A stretch of DNA of 17,910 bases, from the NCBI GenBank assembly GCA_036557525.1, contig DATBHH010000070.1:1-17910 (forward strand), written 5' to 3'. The position numbers and the translations under genes were made by a program. The stretch is from VRUE01 sp036557525. Its GTDB lineage: Bacteria; Actinomycetota; Thermoleophilia; Solirubrobacterales; 70-9. The notes beneath the pieces are model-generated. The model saw only the letters and a list, made by a program, of their open reading frames with translations, searched no databases and was not told the DNA's origin. Every line of letters starts with the position of its first letter. Positions within the stretch are counted from its first letter, which is position 1. Positions 1 through 7,672 of this stretch are shown in pieces.

Positions 1-356
1 CAGGAGGCGAGAACGAGCGCCGAAACCCTGCCGAGGAGACCGTCGGCGACCATCACCTGGGCCCCGGACCAGTCGTTGAAGCAGAGCGTGACGCCATCGA
101 GCCCCAGGCTCTCGATGAACTCGGCGACGATCCGTCCCATCCCGCGCAGGGAGAGGTCGGCATCGGGACGCATCGGCTCGGGGTGCGAGCCGAACGGCAT
201 CGTCGGCATCAGACAGCGATGACTCGGCGCCAGCTCCGCCGCGACCTTCTCCCACAGCCGCCCATCCATCGCCAGGCCGCCGACCATCACGATCGGCGGC
301 CCCTGCCCGGTCTCCTGGTAGTGGATCGTCCCCGCCGAAACCTCGGTCGATGCCAT
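1..356 (-). CDS. Alpha/beta hydrolase, N-terminal 118 residues (truncated by window edge)
   Basis: The ATG at 354-356 opens a frame that runs off the left edge. The translation begins MASTEVSAGTIHYQETGQGP, the usual beta-hairpin start of an alpha/beta hydrolase, followed by an oxyanion-type VGG at 25-27. The nucleophile elbow region reads TLCFNDWSGAQV (90-101). Asp95 followed by Trp96 occupies the place where most family members have G-x-S-x-G. An Asp-Trp pair there is known from haloalkane dehalogenases, where the Asp is the nucleophile and the Trp binds halide. However, the halide-binding Asn of the HGNP loop is not visible here. The acid and His of the triad lie outside the window, so the substrate cannot be called. 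The gene is divergent from a TetR regulator 85 bp away, which suggests control by it. Confidence 0.8.
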   Translation of the reverse strand, partial: MASTEVSAGTIHYQETGQGPPIVMVGGLAMDGRLWEKVAAELAPSHRCLMPTMPFGSHPEPMRPDADLSLRGMGRIVAEFIESLGLDGVTLCFNDWSGAQVMVADGLLGRVSALVLAS

Positions 357-375
357 CGTCCGCCTCCGTCCTAGA

Positions 376-395
376 TAGATCGCTCTAGTAAGAGC
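376..395. promoter_or_regulatory. Candidate TetR operator: two overlapping palindromes
   Basis: Between the divergent hydrolase and tetR starts, TAGA-TCGC-TCTA (376-387) overlaps GCTCT-AGTA-AGAGC (382-395); both have perfect arms. The 12-bp TAGA-N4-TCTA spacing resembles the known operators of LmrA/YxaF-type TetR repressors, which is also the likely subfamily of the adjacent regulator. The position lets one dimer, or two, block both divergent promoters. Assignment is by motif and location only. Confidence 0.5.
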
Positions 396-441
396 TACCC
401 TACCCGAAGTGCGATCCAGACGACAGGAGGAAGGAGCGGCG

Positions 442-1020
442 ATGGCGACCGACACCAGGGAGCGGATTCTCGACAGCAGCGGCGAGCTGTTCCGGCGCCA
501 GGGATACATGGGCACCGGCGTCAAGCAGATCGTCGAGGAGGCCGGCGCCCCCTTCGGGTCGCTCTACCACTTCTTCCCCGGTGGCAAGGCAGAGCTCGGT
601 GCCGAGACGATCCGCCGCTCCGGCTTCCTCTACGGCCTCCTCTTCCCCCAGTACGTCGGACCTGAGGTCGAGCTCGCGGCAGGCGTCCGCGCCTTCTTCG
701 CCGGCGCCGCCGAGACCCTGGTCGAGACCGATTACGCCGACGCCTGTCCGATCGCGACCGTCGCGCTCGAGGTCTCGAGCGTCAACGAGGAGCTGCGCGA
801 AGCATGCGCCGACGTCTTCAACGCCTGGATCGAGGGCGGTGTCGCCCGCTTCGTCGAAGCCGGCATGCCGCGCGACCGAGCCCGTGCCCTGGTGATCCAG
901 ATGATCGCCGCGCTCGAGGGCGCCTTCGTCCTCAGCCGCGCCCTGCGCTCGACCGAGCCGCTCGAAGCGGCGGGCGCGGCGGTGGCGGCGGCCATCGCCA
1001 CCGAGCTCCCACCCCACTGA
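442..1020 (+). CDS. TetR/AcrR-family transcriptional repressor
   Basis: This 192-residue protein has a TetR N-terminal helix-turn-helix: the DTRERILDSSGELFRRQGY helix 1 region, then a recognition helix around GAPFGSLYHFFPGGKAELG (about residues 36-54). The rest is an all-helical ligand/dimer domain resembling the LmrA/YxaF C-terminal type. The start at 442 is chosen over the in-frame ATG at 409 because a strong Shine-Dalgarno (AGGAGGAAGGAG, 425-436) lies just before it and TetR homology begins right after it. It is divergent from the alpha/beta hydrolase gene with operator-like palindromes between them, so it probably represses itself and the hydrolase. It converges with the end of the cell-wall operon. 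The inducer is unknown. Confidence 0.9.
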   Translation: MATDTRERILDSSGELFRRQGYMGTGVKQIVEEAGAPFGSLYHFFPGGKAELGAETIRRSGFLYGLLFPQYVGPEVELAAGVRAFFAGAAETLVETDYADACPIATVALEVSSVNEELREACADVFNAWIEGGVARFVEAGMPRDRARALVIQMIAALEGAFVLSRALRSTEPLEAAGAAVAAAIATELPPH

Positions 1021-1026
1021 ACAATC

Positions 1027-1069
1027 GATGTCGCAGTTTATTCGGAGGGGTCGAAAGAACTACGACATC
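1027..1069. terminator. Hairpin between convergent tetR and the GNAT gene (bidirectional terminator candidate)
   Basis: GATGTCG (1027-1033) pairs with CGACATC (1063-1069). After one C/A mismatch the stem continues as AGTT/AACT, then a symmetric 2x2 internal loop, then TTCG/CGAA closing on a 7-nt loop. It fills the 47-bp gap between two stop codons and includes part of the GNAT stop. There is no clear T-tract on either side, so intrinsic termination is uncertain; position and symmetry argue for a two-way transcript end. Confidence 0.5.
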
Positions 1070-1622
1070 ACCAGGGGTTTGGGCGGCGCAGCCGGTAGAG
1101 GACGTGCCGGCGCAGCGGGTCGCCGGCCGGAATCCCGGGGTGATCGAAGTCGTCGGCCGGGTCGCGCCTCATCCCGAGACGCTCCATGACCGCCCGCGAC
1201 CGCTCGTTGCCGGCGCTGGTGAACGAGACGACCTCCTCGAGGCCCGCCGGCCCGAAGCCGAACCCGAGGGCCGCCCGCGCCGCCTCGGTCGCGTAGCCGC
1301 GGCCCCAGGCCGGCGCCGCCAGCCGCCAACCGACCTCGACCGCCGGGGTGAAGTGCGCCTCGAACTCCGGCACAGAGAGGCCGGTGAATCCGATCAGCTC
1401 CCCGGTCTCGCGCAGCTCGAGCGCCCAGAGGCCGAAGCCGCGCTCCTCGAATCCCTCCTCGATCTCGGCGACCAGCGCGTCGCTCTGGGCCCGCGTCAGC
1501 GGCGCGAGGAAGTGCTCCATCACCCGCGGGTCGGCGTTGATCCCCGCGAACGGCTCGCGGTCCGCCTGGCGCCAGCGGCGCAGCCTCAATCGTGCGGTCT
1601 CGAGCCCGGGCTCAGCGGCCAA
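1068..1622 (-). CDS. GNAT-family N-acetyltransferase (RimJ/RimL type)
   Basis: This 184-residue single GNAT domain starts with the RimJ/L-like strand ETARLRLRRWRQADREPF. It has central strands GFGLWALEL and GELIGFTGL and the acetyl-CoA-binding motif A in VGWRLAAPAWGRGYATEAAR (about 95-114; the GRGYA loop binds pyrophosphate). A later NERSRAVMERLGM helix completes the fold. Such proteins acetylate protein N-termini, antibiotics or small amines; the substrate here cannot be told. The TTG start at 1622 lies 11 bp inside the end of mraY, so the gene is almost certainly co-transcribed and translationally coupled to it. That makes it the last gene of the dcw operon, which is not a usual member. Confidence 0.85.
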   Translation of the reverse strand: MAAEPGLETARLRLRRWRQADREPFAGINADPRVMEHFLAPLTRAQSDALVAEIEEGFEERGFGLWALELRETGELIGFTGLSVPEFEAHFTPAVEVGWRLAAPAWGRGYATEAARAALGFGFGPAGLEEVVSFTSAGNERSRAVMERLGMRRDPADDFDHPGIPAGDPLRRHVLYRLRRPNPW

Positions 1623-2586
1623 TCGACTGCTGGTACAGGGTGAACCCGATCCCCGAGCAGACCGCGGCGATGATCCAGAACCGGAGCATGATCTTGGTCT
1701 CCGACCAGGCCATCATCTCGAAATGGTGGTGGAGCGGCGCCATCAGCAGGATCCGGCGCCGGAAGGTCTTGAAGGCGAAGACCTGGGCGGCGACCGAGAG
1801 CGCCTCGATCACGAAGATGCCGCCGATGATGATCAGCAGCACCTCGGTCTGGGTCATCACCGCGAGCGCGCCGATCGCGCCGCCGAGCCCGAGCGAGCCG
1901 GTGTCGCCCATGAAGATCGATGCCGGAAAGGCATTGAACCAGAGGAACCCGACGCAGGCGCCGACCAGGCAGGCGGAGAGCAGCGCCAGGTTCTGCTGCT
2001 CGTTGGTGACGAAGCAGATCGCGGTGAAGGCGAGGAGGACGATCGCGCAGCAGCCGGCGGCGAGGCCGTCGAGGCCGTCGGTCAGGTTGACCCCGTTCGA
2101 GGTCCCGGCGATGACGAGGAATACGAGGACGAAGTAGAGGACCGGTCCGAGGTCGATGCTGGCGTCGCCGATCCGGAAGTAGAGGATCGGTTCGAGCCCG
2201 ACCTCGTGGCGGGCGACCCACCAGAGGCCGAAGGCGAGGAACAGCTGGACGAGGAGCTTGTAGCGGGCGGAGAGGCCGAGCGATCGCCGTTTGACGATCT
2301 TGATGAAGTCGTCGGCGAACCCGAGCGCTGCGCAGCCGAGGGCGACGCCGAACACGGCCATGCTCTGTGCGTCGCGGTCGGAGAGGACGAGGTAGGGAAC
2401 GCAGATCGACGCGAAGACGATCAGCCCTCCCATCGTCGGCGTCCCGGCCTTCGTCAGATGCTCCTGCGGCCCGTCCTCGCGGATGTGCTGGCCGAACTCC
2501 TTGACCCGCAGGTATTCGATGAATTTCGGCCCGAGGAAGATGCAGATAAGCATCGCCGCCATCCCCGCTATCAGAACCGCACCCAT
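1612..2586 (-). CDS. mraY: Phospho-N-acetylmuramoyl-pentapeptide-transferase (MraY)
   Basis: MraY transfers phospho-MurNAc-pentapeptide from UDP to undecaprenyl phosphate on the inner face of the membrane, making lipid I. The 324-residue length and polytopic hydrophobic profile (about ten helices) fit the family. Signature segments are clear: TKAGTPTMGG near the N terminus, FADDFIKIVKRRSLGLSARYK, GVNLTDGLDGLA, MGDTGSLGLGG and the histidine motif PLHHHFE near the C terminus. The Asp residues in ADDF and the HHH motif belong to the Mg/nucleotide site of known MraY. Its ATG overlaps the murF stop as TGATG, so the two are translationally coupled. Downstream it overlaps a GNAT gene rather than leading into murD, as it would in a typical dcw cluster. 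Confidence 0.97.
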   Translation of the reverse strand: MGAVLIAGMAAMLICIFLGPKFIEYLRVKEFGQHIREDGPQEHLTKAGTPTMGGLIVFASICVPYLVLSDRDAQSMAVFGVALGCAALGFADDFIKIVKRRSLGLSARYKLLVQLFLAFGLWWVARHEVGLEPILYFRIGDASIDLGPVLYFVLVFLVIAGTSNGVNLTDGLDGLAAGCCAIVLLAFTAICFVTNEQQNLALLSACLVGACVGFLWFNAFPASIFMGDTGSLGLGGAIGALAVMTQTEVLLIIIGGIFVIEALSVAAQVFAFKTFRRRILLMAPLHHHFEMMAWSETKIMLRFWIIAAVCSGIGFTLYQQSIGR

Positions 2587-3914
2587 CAGATCAGCTCCCT
2601 CAGGGTCTCGGCGACGGCCTCGAGGCCGGCCGAGCGCGAGCCCTTGACGAGGACGGTGTCCCCGGGCTCGAGCTGCGCCGCGAGCAGCTCGGCCGCTTCC
2701 TCGGGGTCCCCGACCAGCTCGTCGGGGTCGTAGTCGCGGGCGGGCTCGCCGACGCCGATCACGGCATCGATCCCGTGCGACCTGGCGTGCGCGCCGATCT
2801 CGCGGTGATGGCCGGCCGCCTCCTCCCCCAGCTCGCCCATCTCGCCGAGCACCGCGATCCGCCGTCCGCTCCCAAAGGTCGCGAGATGGTCGAGCGCCGC
2901 TCGCATCGACAGGGGGTTGGCGTTGTAGCAGTCGTTCACCAGGACGATCCCGTCGCCGAGCTCGAGGCGCTCGCCGCGGAAGCTGGAGAAGCCTATGCTC
3001 GCAGCGCCGTCGGCCATCTCCTCGAGCGGCACTCCGAGCGCGATCCCGACCCCGATCGCGGCCAGGGCGTTGGTCAGGTTGTGGCGCTCGGTGAAGGGGA
3101 AGTGGAAGGTTTCGCGCCCGGCCGGGGTCGAGACGACGGCTTCCGTCACCTCGTCCTCGACCCGGCACTCGACGGCCTCGACGTCGCCGCCGGGGCCGAA
3201 GCGCAGCAGGCTCGGGGCGCCCTCCAGGTGCGGCTCGAGCTCGCCTCCATCGACCGGGACGACGGCCACGCCATCGCTCGGCAGACCCGCCAGCAGCTCC
3301 GCCTTCGCCGCGGCGACCGCGGCGACCGAGCCGAGCAGCTCGATGTGGACGGGGCCGACGTTGGTGATCACCCCGACCTCCGGGCTGGCGATCGCTGCCA
3401 GCTCGGCGATCTGGCCGTGGCCCCGCATCGCCATCTCCAGCACCAGGTACTCGGTTCCCTCGGGGGCTTCCAGCACGGTCAGCGGCAGCCCGATCTCGGT
3501 GTTGAGGTTCTCGAGGTTGGAGTGGACCCGGCCCGGCAGCAGCGCCCGGGTGATGTCCTTGACCGAGGTCTTCCCGACCGATCCGGTGATCCCGACGACC
3601 CGCGCCGCGAGCGCCCGCCGCCAGGCGGTGGCAAGGGTCTGCAGGGCCGACAGCGGGTCATCGACCGCGAGTACCCATCCGCCCTCGAGGCCGTCCACGC
3701 GCGTCGGTCCGACGACCGCCCCCCAGGCGCCGGCGGCCAGCGCCGCCGCGGCGAAATCGCCGCCGTCGACCTTCTCGCCCCGCAGCCCGAAGAAGAGATC
3801 GCCCTCGCCGGCCGTCTGCGACTCGATCACGGCCCGGCGCGGCGAGCGGGCGTCGCCGACGGCGACGATCTCGGCGCCGATCGCGGCGGCGATCTCCTCC
3901 CCCCCGAGGTTCAC
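2586..3914 (-). CDS. murF: UDP-N-acetylmuramoyl-tripeptide--D-alanyl-D-alanine ligase (MurF)
   Basis: MurF adds D-Ala-D-Ala to UDP-MurNAc-tripeptide with ATP in the cytoplasm. The 442-residue protein shows an N-terminal UDP-binding domain (SQTAGEGDLFFGLRGEKVDG, 32-51), the P-loop GITGSVGKTS (108-117), the NLNTEIGLPLTVL segment that follows in this family, the YNANPLSMRAAL motif of Mur ligases and a C-terminal domain with AVLGEMGELG. I choose the GTG at 3912-3914 because GAGG sits exactly 7 nt upstream and the MurF domain begins immediately; the longer open frame runs through the murE end and a 60-bp repeat. The gap to murE is filled by copy A of that repeat. The stop overlaps the mraY start. 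Confidence 0.96.
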   Translation of the reverse strand: MNLGGEEIAAAIGAEIVAVGDARSPRRAVIESQTAGEGDLFFGLRGEKVDGGDFAAAALAAGAWGAVVGPTRVDGLEGGWVLAVDDPLSALQTLATAWRRALAARVVGITGSVGKTSVKDITRALLPGRVHSNLENLNTEIGLPLTVLEAPEGTEYLVLEMAMRGHGQIAELAAIASPEVGVITNVGPVHIELLGSVAAVAAAKAELLAGLPSDGVAVVPVDGGELEPHLEGAPSLLRFGPGGDVEAVECRVEDEVTEAVVSTPAGRETFHFPFTERHNLTNALAAIGVGIALGVPLEEMADGAASIGFSSFRGERLELGDGIVLVNDCYNANPLSMRAALDHLATFGSGRRIAVLGEMGELGEEAAGHHREIGAHARSHGIDAVIGVGEPARDYDPDELVGDPEEAAELLAAQLEPGDTVLVKGSRSAGLEAVAETLRELI

Positions 3915-3921
3915 AGCACCA

Positions 3922-3981
3922 CCTCGCCCTTCGCTCGCCGCGCGAAGAACCAGACATGCACGCTCGCTCGCTCCGCGCTCA
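3922..3981 (-). repeat. 60-bp intercistronic repeat, copy A (murE/murF)
   Basis: In sense orientation (minus strand) it begins TGAGCGCGGAGCGAGC and ends GCGAGG. Its first TGA is the murE stop codon and its last four bases, GAGG, are the Shine-Dalgarno 7 nt before the murF GTG. It matches copies B and C over all 60 bases without a gap (52/60 to each, counted by eye). It contains a CTTCGC/GCGAAG hairpin (6-bp stem, 7-nt loop) next to the Shine-Dalgarno. No target-site duplication is visible. Confidence 0.9.
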
Positions 3982-5409
3982 CAGCCGGCGCAGCTCCTCG
4001 CGGGCGACCTCGCGGTCGTCGAAGGGGATCTTCCGCCCTTCCTCGAATTCCTGACCCTGCTCGTGGCCCTTGCCGGCGACGACGACGGTGTCGCCGGCCC
4101 TCGCGCGCGAGAGGGCGAGGGCGATCGCCGCCCGCCTGTCGACCTCGGCCTCGACCCCGTCGCGGTCATCGATCCCGGCGAGGATTTCCTCGACGATCGC
4201 GTCCGGCGCCTCGGAGCGCGGGTTGTCGGAGGTGACGATCGTCAGGTCCGACCGGGCGGCCGCGGCCCGCCCCATCCGGGGCCGCTTGTCGCGGTCGCGG
4301 TCGCCGCCGGCGCCGAAGACCGAGATCAGCCTGCCGCCCCCGGTCAGCCGCCGCGCCGCCGCCAGCACGTTGTCGAGCGAGTCCGGGGTGTGGGCGTAGT
4401 CGACGAGCACCGTGAACGGCTGGCCCTCGTCGATCGGCTCGAACCGCCCCGGCGGGGCGCCCGCCGCCGCCAGCGCCGCCGCGATCTCGGCACCGCCGAC
4501 GCCCATCGCGCTCGCCGCCGCGAACGCCGCCAGCGCGTTGGCGACGTTGAAGTGGCCCGGAAGCCGGGTCCGGACCTCGACCTCGCCGACGCTGAACCGC
4601 GCCCCGCTCGCGTCGAAGGTCGCTTCGCTCGCCGAGAAGTCGGCATCGCGGCCGTCGGCGGAGAAGGTCAGCGCTTCGAACTCGTCGGCGAGGCGGCGGC
4701 CGTAGGGGTCGTCGACGTTGACGATCGCGTTTCCCGGGCGCATCTCGAACAGCAGCCGCTTGGCACCGAAGTAGTCCTCCATGTCGGCGTGGAAGTCGAG
4801 ATGGTCCTGGGTCAGGTTGGTGAAGAGCGCGACCTCGTAGTGGATCGAGTCGCTGCGGTGGAGCGCGAGGGCGTGCGAGGAGACCTCCATCGCGCAGGCG
4901 GCGTCGCCGCCGTCGAGCATTCGCCTGAAGGTCGCCTGCAGGTCGATCGCCTCAGGGGTCGTCCGCTCGACCTCCTCCTCGACCCCGGCGACCACCTGCT
5001 TCACCGTCCCCAGCAGGCCGCACCGGATCGACGCCGACTCGAGCACCTCGCGGATCAGGAAGGCGGTCGTCGTCTTGCCGTTCGTGCCCGTCACCCCGGC
5101 GACCCGCAGATCGGCGGTCGGGTCGCCCCAGAACCGGGCCGCGACGGGAGCCATCGCCGCCCGCGCGTCGCCGACGACGATCTGGGTCACCGGCAACTCG
5201 AGCTCGCGCTCGACGACCAGGGCCGCCGCCCCGGCCTCGACAGCCGCGGGCGCGAAGTCGTGCCCGTCTGACCTCTCGCCGACCACGCAGAAGAACAGCG
5301 TCCCGTCGCCGACCCGGCGGCTGTCGTAGGCCAGGCCGCCGATCTCCACGCCGGGATCGCCGACTACGCGGGGGTTCTCAAGCACTCCGATCAGCTCTGC
5401 GAGTTCCAA
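3979..5409 (-). CDS. murE: UDP-MurNAc-L-Ala-D-Glu:meso-diaminopimelate ligase (MurE)
   Basis: MurE adds the third amino acid to the peptidoglycan stem. The 476-residue protein has the three Mur-ligase domains: the UDP-binding start MELAELIGVL with AYDSRRVGDGTLFF (27-40), the P-loop VTGTNGKTTT (106-115), the central EVSSHALALHR (175-185) and NLTQDHLDFH (198-207), the probable carbamylated Lys217 in YFGAKRLLF, and a C-terminal domain with VDYAHTPDSL (336-345). The motif SDNPRSEAP (DNPR at 395-398) is the one known to select meso-diaminopimelate rather than lysine. The TTG at 5407-5409 is the only sensible start, since the family N-terminal pattern begins there. No strong Shine-Dalgarno is seen; the gap to ftsI is 32 bp. 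The stop codon lies inside repeat copy A. Confidence 0.96.
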   Translation of the reverse strand: MELAELIGVLENPRVVGDPGVEIGGLAYDSRRVGDGTLFFCVVGERSDGHDFAPAAVEAGAAALVVERELELPVTQIVVGDARAAMAPVAARFWGDPTADLRVAGVTGTNGKTTTAFLIREVLESASIRCGLLGTVKQVVAGVEEEVERTTPEAIDLQATFRRMLDGGDAACAMEVSSHALALHRSDSIHYEVALFTNLTQDHLDFHADMEDYFGAKRLLFEMRPGNAIVNVDDPYGRRLADEFEALTFSADGRDADFSASEATFDASGARFSVGEVEVRTRLPGHFNVANALAAFAAASAMGVGGAEIAAALAAAGAPPGRFEPIDEGQPFTVLVDYAHTPDSLDNVLAAARRLTGGGRLISVFGAGGDRDRDKRPRMGRAAAARSDLTIVTSDNPRSEAPDAIVEEILAGIDDRDGVEAEVDRRAAIALALSRARAGDTVVVAGKGHEQGQEFEEGRKIPFDDREVAREELRRL

Positions 5410-5441
5410 CGCGGCCGATTCTAGGCTCGGCCACGGGCGGC

Positions 5442-7094
5442 CTATTCGGGCGGGACGCCGAGATAGGGGAGCGCGAATTCGGCGATCTTGCCGAATGCCG
5501 GCGCCGCCACCGAGCCGCCGTAGATTTCGCCGTGCGGCTCGTCGACGATGACCGCGACCAGCAGCTGCGGGTCCTGAGCCGGAGCGAAGCCGATGAACGA
5601 GGCGACGTATTTGGTTTTCGAGTAGGTGCCGTTTTCGGCGACCTGCGCCGTCCCGGTCTTGCCGGCGAGGGTGTAGCCGGGGACGCTCACCTCAGACGCC
5701 GTCCCTCCGGCCGCCAGGACGCCCTCGAGCATTTCTCGCACCTCGGCGGCGACCTCGGGCGAGATCACGCGATGGCCGCGCGGCTCGTGCACCGGTTCGC
5801 CGCCGACGTCCTCGATCAGCTGCGGCCGTTTGAGGATGCCGCCGTCGGCGATCGCCGCATAGCCGGCCATCATCTGGATCGGCGTCACCGAGAGGCCCTG
5901 GCCCATCGGCAGGTTGCCCATCGTCGAGCCCGAGTATTCGTCGAGCGCCGGGACGAGGCCCTGCTCCTCGCCGGGGAATTCGACCCCGGTCGGGCGCCCG
6001 AAGCCGAAGCGGTCGATCCAGCGGCTGAATCTTTCGGCGCCCACCTGGAGGCCGATCGTGACCGCGCCGACGTTCGAGGACTGGGCGAGGATTTCCGCCA
6101 CCGAGAGGGTCACGGTGCCGCGTTCCTCGGCGTCTTCGATCGTGCGGTCCGCGACCTGCAGCGCCGGCGGCAGCGTGAAGGTGGTCGTCGGCGTCACGAT
6201 GCCTTCTTCGAGGGCGGCCGAGACCGTGAAAGCCTTGAAGGTCGAGCCGGGCTCGTAGGTGAACCCGGTCGCCCTGTTCATCAGGTACGCAGGGTCGGCT
6301 TCGGCGAGGTCGCTCGGGTCCACCGGCGGCCAGTTGGCCATCGCCAGCACCTGCGAATTCCGCGGGTTCATCACGATCGCCGTCGCCCCCTTCGGCGACC
6401 AGAGTTCGCCGACTTCGCCGAGCGCTTCCTCGGCCGCCTTCTCGATCGCCGGGTCGAGGGTCGTGCGGACGTTGGCGCCATCCTCGGCTTCGGTGACGGT
6501 GTCGAGCCGGATCGGTTCGCCGAGCGCGTCCTTGACCACCCGCCGTTCGCCGTCGGTCCCGCGCAGCGATTCTTCCTCTCCGAGCTCGAGCCCGGTCAGG
6601 CCCTCGCCTTCGGTCCCGACCGACCCGATCGCCTGCCCCGCCATTTCCCCCTGCGGATAGCTGCGCTTGCTGGCCGGGAGCTGCCCGATCCCGGGCAGTT
6701 CCAGGCGTTCGACCCGGGCCGCGGTGGGCAGGTCGACCTCCTTGTCGACGTAGGCGAAGCCGGATTCTTCGGTCAGGCTTTCGAGGACTTCGTCCCTTCC
6801 CAGCTTCAGGATCCGTGCCAGCTCGGTCGCCGTCTTGACCGGGTTCTTCACCTGATAGGGGGTGGCGTAGATCGTCGCCGCGTCCTCGGAGACGGCGAGC
6901 GGGTTTCCGTAGCGGTCGAGCAGGCTCCCGCGGAGACCGGGGACGGTGACGACTTCGGTCTGCTGGTAGGCGGCTTCGGAGGCGAGCTGGGCGCCCTGCA
7001 CCCCCTGCAGCCAGGCGGCACGGCCGATGATCACCAGGAAGCAGAGGAGGAACCCCGCGAAGAGGAGCCCGATCCTGCGCTCGATCGTCCGCAT
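5442..7094 (-). CDS. ftsI: Septal peptidoglycan transpeptidase, class B penicillin-binding protein (FtsI/PBP3)
   Basis: This 550-residue protein crosslinks septal peptidoglycan outside the membrane. A single signal-anchor helix (about 8-28, IGLLFAGFLLCFLVIIGRAA) follows a short basic cytoplasmic tail. The PBP dimerisation/pedestal region spans about 50-210 (RGSLLDRYGNPLA at 55-67 is typical). The transpeptidase domain carries the catalytic Ser284 in STFK (284-287), SSN (339-341) and KTG (479-481). The protein ends shortly after the catalytic domain, so there are no PASTA repeats. Possible starts are TTG 7100, GTG 7097 and ATG 7094. I choose ATG because GAGG at the end of repeat copy B is 7 nt upstream, as for the other two genes behind this repeat. 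It sits between ftsL and murE. Confidence 0.95.
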   Translation of the reverse strand: MRTIERRIGLLFAGFLLCFLVIIGRAAWLQGVQGAQLASEAAYQQTEVVTVPGLRGSLLDRYGNPLAVSEDAATIYATPYQVKNPVKTATELARILKLGRDEVLESLTEESGFAYVDKEVDLPTAARVERLELPGIGQLPASKRSYPQGEMAGQAIGSVGTEGEGLTGLELGEEESLRGTDGERRVVKDALGEPIRLDTVTEAEDGANVRTTLDPAIEKAAEEALGEVGELWSPKGATAIVMNPRNSQVLAMANWPPVDPSDLAEADPAYLMNRATGFTYEPGSTFKAFTVSAALEEGIVTPTTTFTLPPALQVADRTIEDAEERGTVTLSVAEILAQSSNVGAVTIGLQVGAERFSRWIDRFGFGRPTGVEFPGEEQGLVPALDEYSGSTMGNLPMGQGLSVTPIQMMAGYAAIADGGILKRPQLIEDVGGEPVHEPRGHRVISPEVAAEVREMLEGVLAAGGTASEVSVPGYTLAGKTGTAQVAENGTYSKTKYVASFIGFAPAQDPQLLVAVIVDEPHGEIYGGSVAAPAFGKIAEFALPYLGVPPE

Positions 7095-7101
7095 CACCAA
7101 T

Positions 7102-7161
7102 CCTCGCGCTTTGCTCGCTGCGCGAAGAGGCAGATATGCACGCCTGCTCGCTCCGCGCTCA
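7102..7161 (-). repeat. 60-bp intercistronic repeat, copy B (ftsL/ftsI)
   Basis: It has the same 60-base element and orientation as copies A (52/60) and C (51/60). Its leading TGA lies 7 nt past the true ftsL stop (TAG, 7169-7171) rather than being the stop itself. The trailing GAGG is again exactly 7 nt before the start codon, here the ftsI ATG. The hairpin next to the Shine-Dalgarno has one mismatch (GCAAAG instead of GCGAAG), while the segments GCGCGGAG and CTTCGCGC are unchanged. Confidence 0.9.
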
Positions 7162-7168
7162 TCGCGGC

Positions 7169-7672
7169 CTAGCCGCCGGTTCCCGCGGCGGCGAGGCGCT
7201 CGGCGGCGACTTTGACGTCGTCGGGGCCGGCCTGGACGTACCCGACGTCCTCCGCGGTCGAGGCCGCGAGGCCCAGCGCCGCGGCTTCGCCGCGGACCCT
7301 CTCGGTCGCCGAGAGCTGCGCGTCGCGGCTGCGGAGGATCGAGTTCTCACGGTCGAGGGCCTGGATGTTCTGGTCGATGTGGCCGGCCGATGCGGCGAAG
7401 CTCAGCGTGATCACGTTGAGGGCCACGATCCCGGCGAGGAGGACGCCGAGGACGCCGATCCAGGCACGGCCGCGGGTCATCCTGACGACCAGCCCCGAGT
7501 CGGGGAGGCGGCCGACGGCGGAGGCGGTGTTGACGGCGATCGGGATCAGCTGGCCGCCCGGGCGACGAGCCGGCGCCTGCCGCCGGCGCGCCGGAGCGCG
7601 TTTGGCGGGCGCCCGCCTGGGCCGCGGGGTGGTGACCCGGGCCGGGGCGCCGCGCACCGTGGCCGCCTCCAT
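7169..7672 (-). CDS. ftsL: FtsL-like septum-site protein (small bitopic division protein)
   Basis: This 167-residue protein has a long, basic, Ala/Pro/Arg-rich cytoplasmic tail (about 16-40), one transmembrane helix (about 71-92, WIGVLGVLLAGIVALNVITL) and an extracytoplasmic coiled coil (about 97-128, GHIDQNIQALDRENSILRSR). This layout, with its place between rsmH and ftsI, is the hallmark of FtsL, which joins FtsB and FtsQ to activate the septal synthase. Sequence conservation in the family is low, so the call rests on topology and position. The ATG overlaps the rsmH stop as TGATG (7670-7674). The tail is much longer than in E. coli FtsL, as is common in actinobacteria. Confidence 0.88.
   Translation of the reverse strand: MEAATVRGAPARVTTPRPRRAPAKRAPARRRQAPARRPGGQLIPIAVNTASAVGRLPDSGLVVRMTRGRAWIGVLGVLLAGIVALNVITLSFAASAGHIDQNIQALDRENSILRSRDAQLSATERVRGEAAALGLAASTAEDVGYVQAGPDDVKVAAERLAAAGTGG

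Noticed and set aside
3915..4169. A longer MurF starting upstream within murE
   Set aside because: The extension would be the translation of repeat copy A and the murE 3' end in another frame; MurF homology starts at the GTG at 3914, which has a properly spaced Shine-Dalgarno.
2995..5271. A 758-codon plus-strand open frame over murF and murE
   Set aside because: It is antisense to two confidently assigned genes and composed of Ser/Ala/Arg-rich sequence without any recognisable motif.
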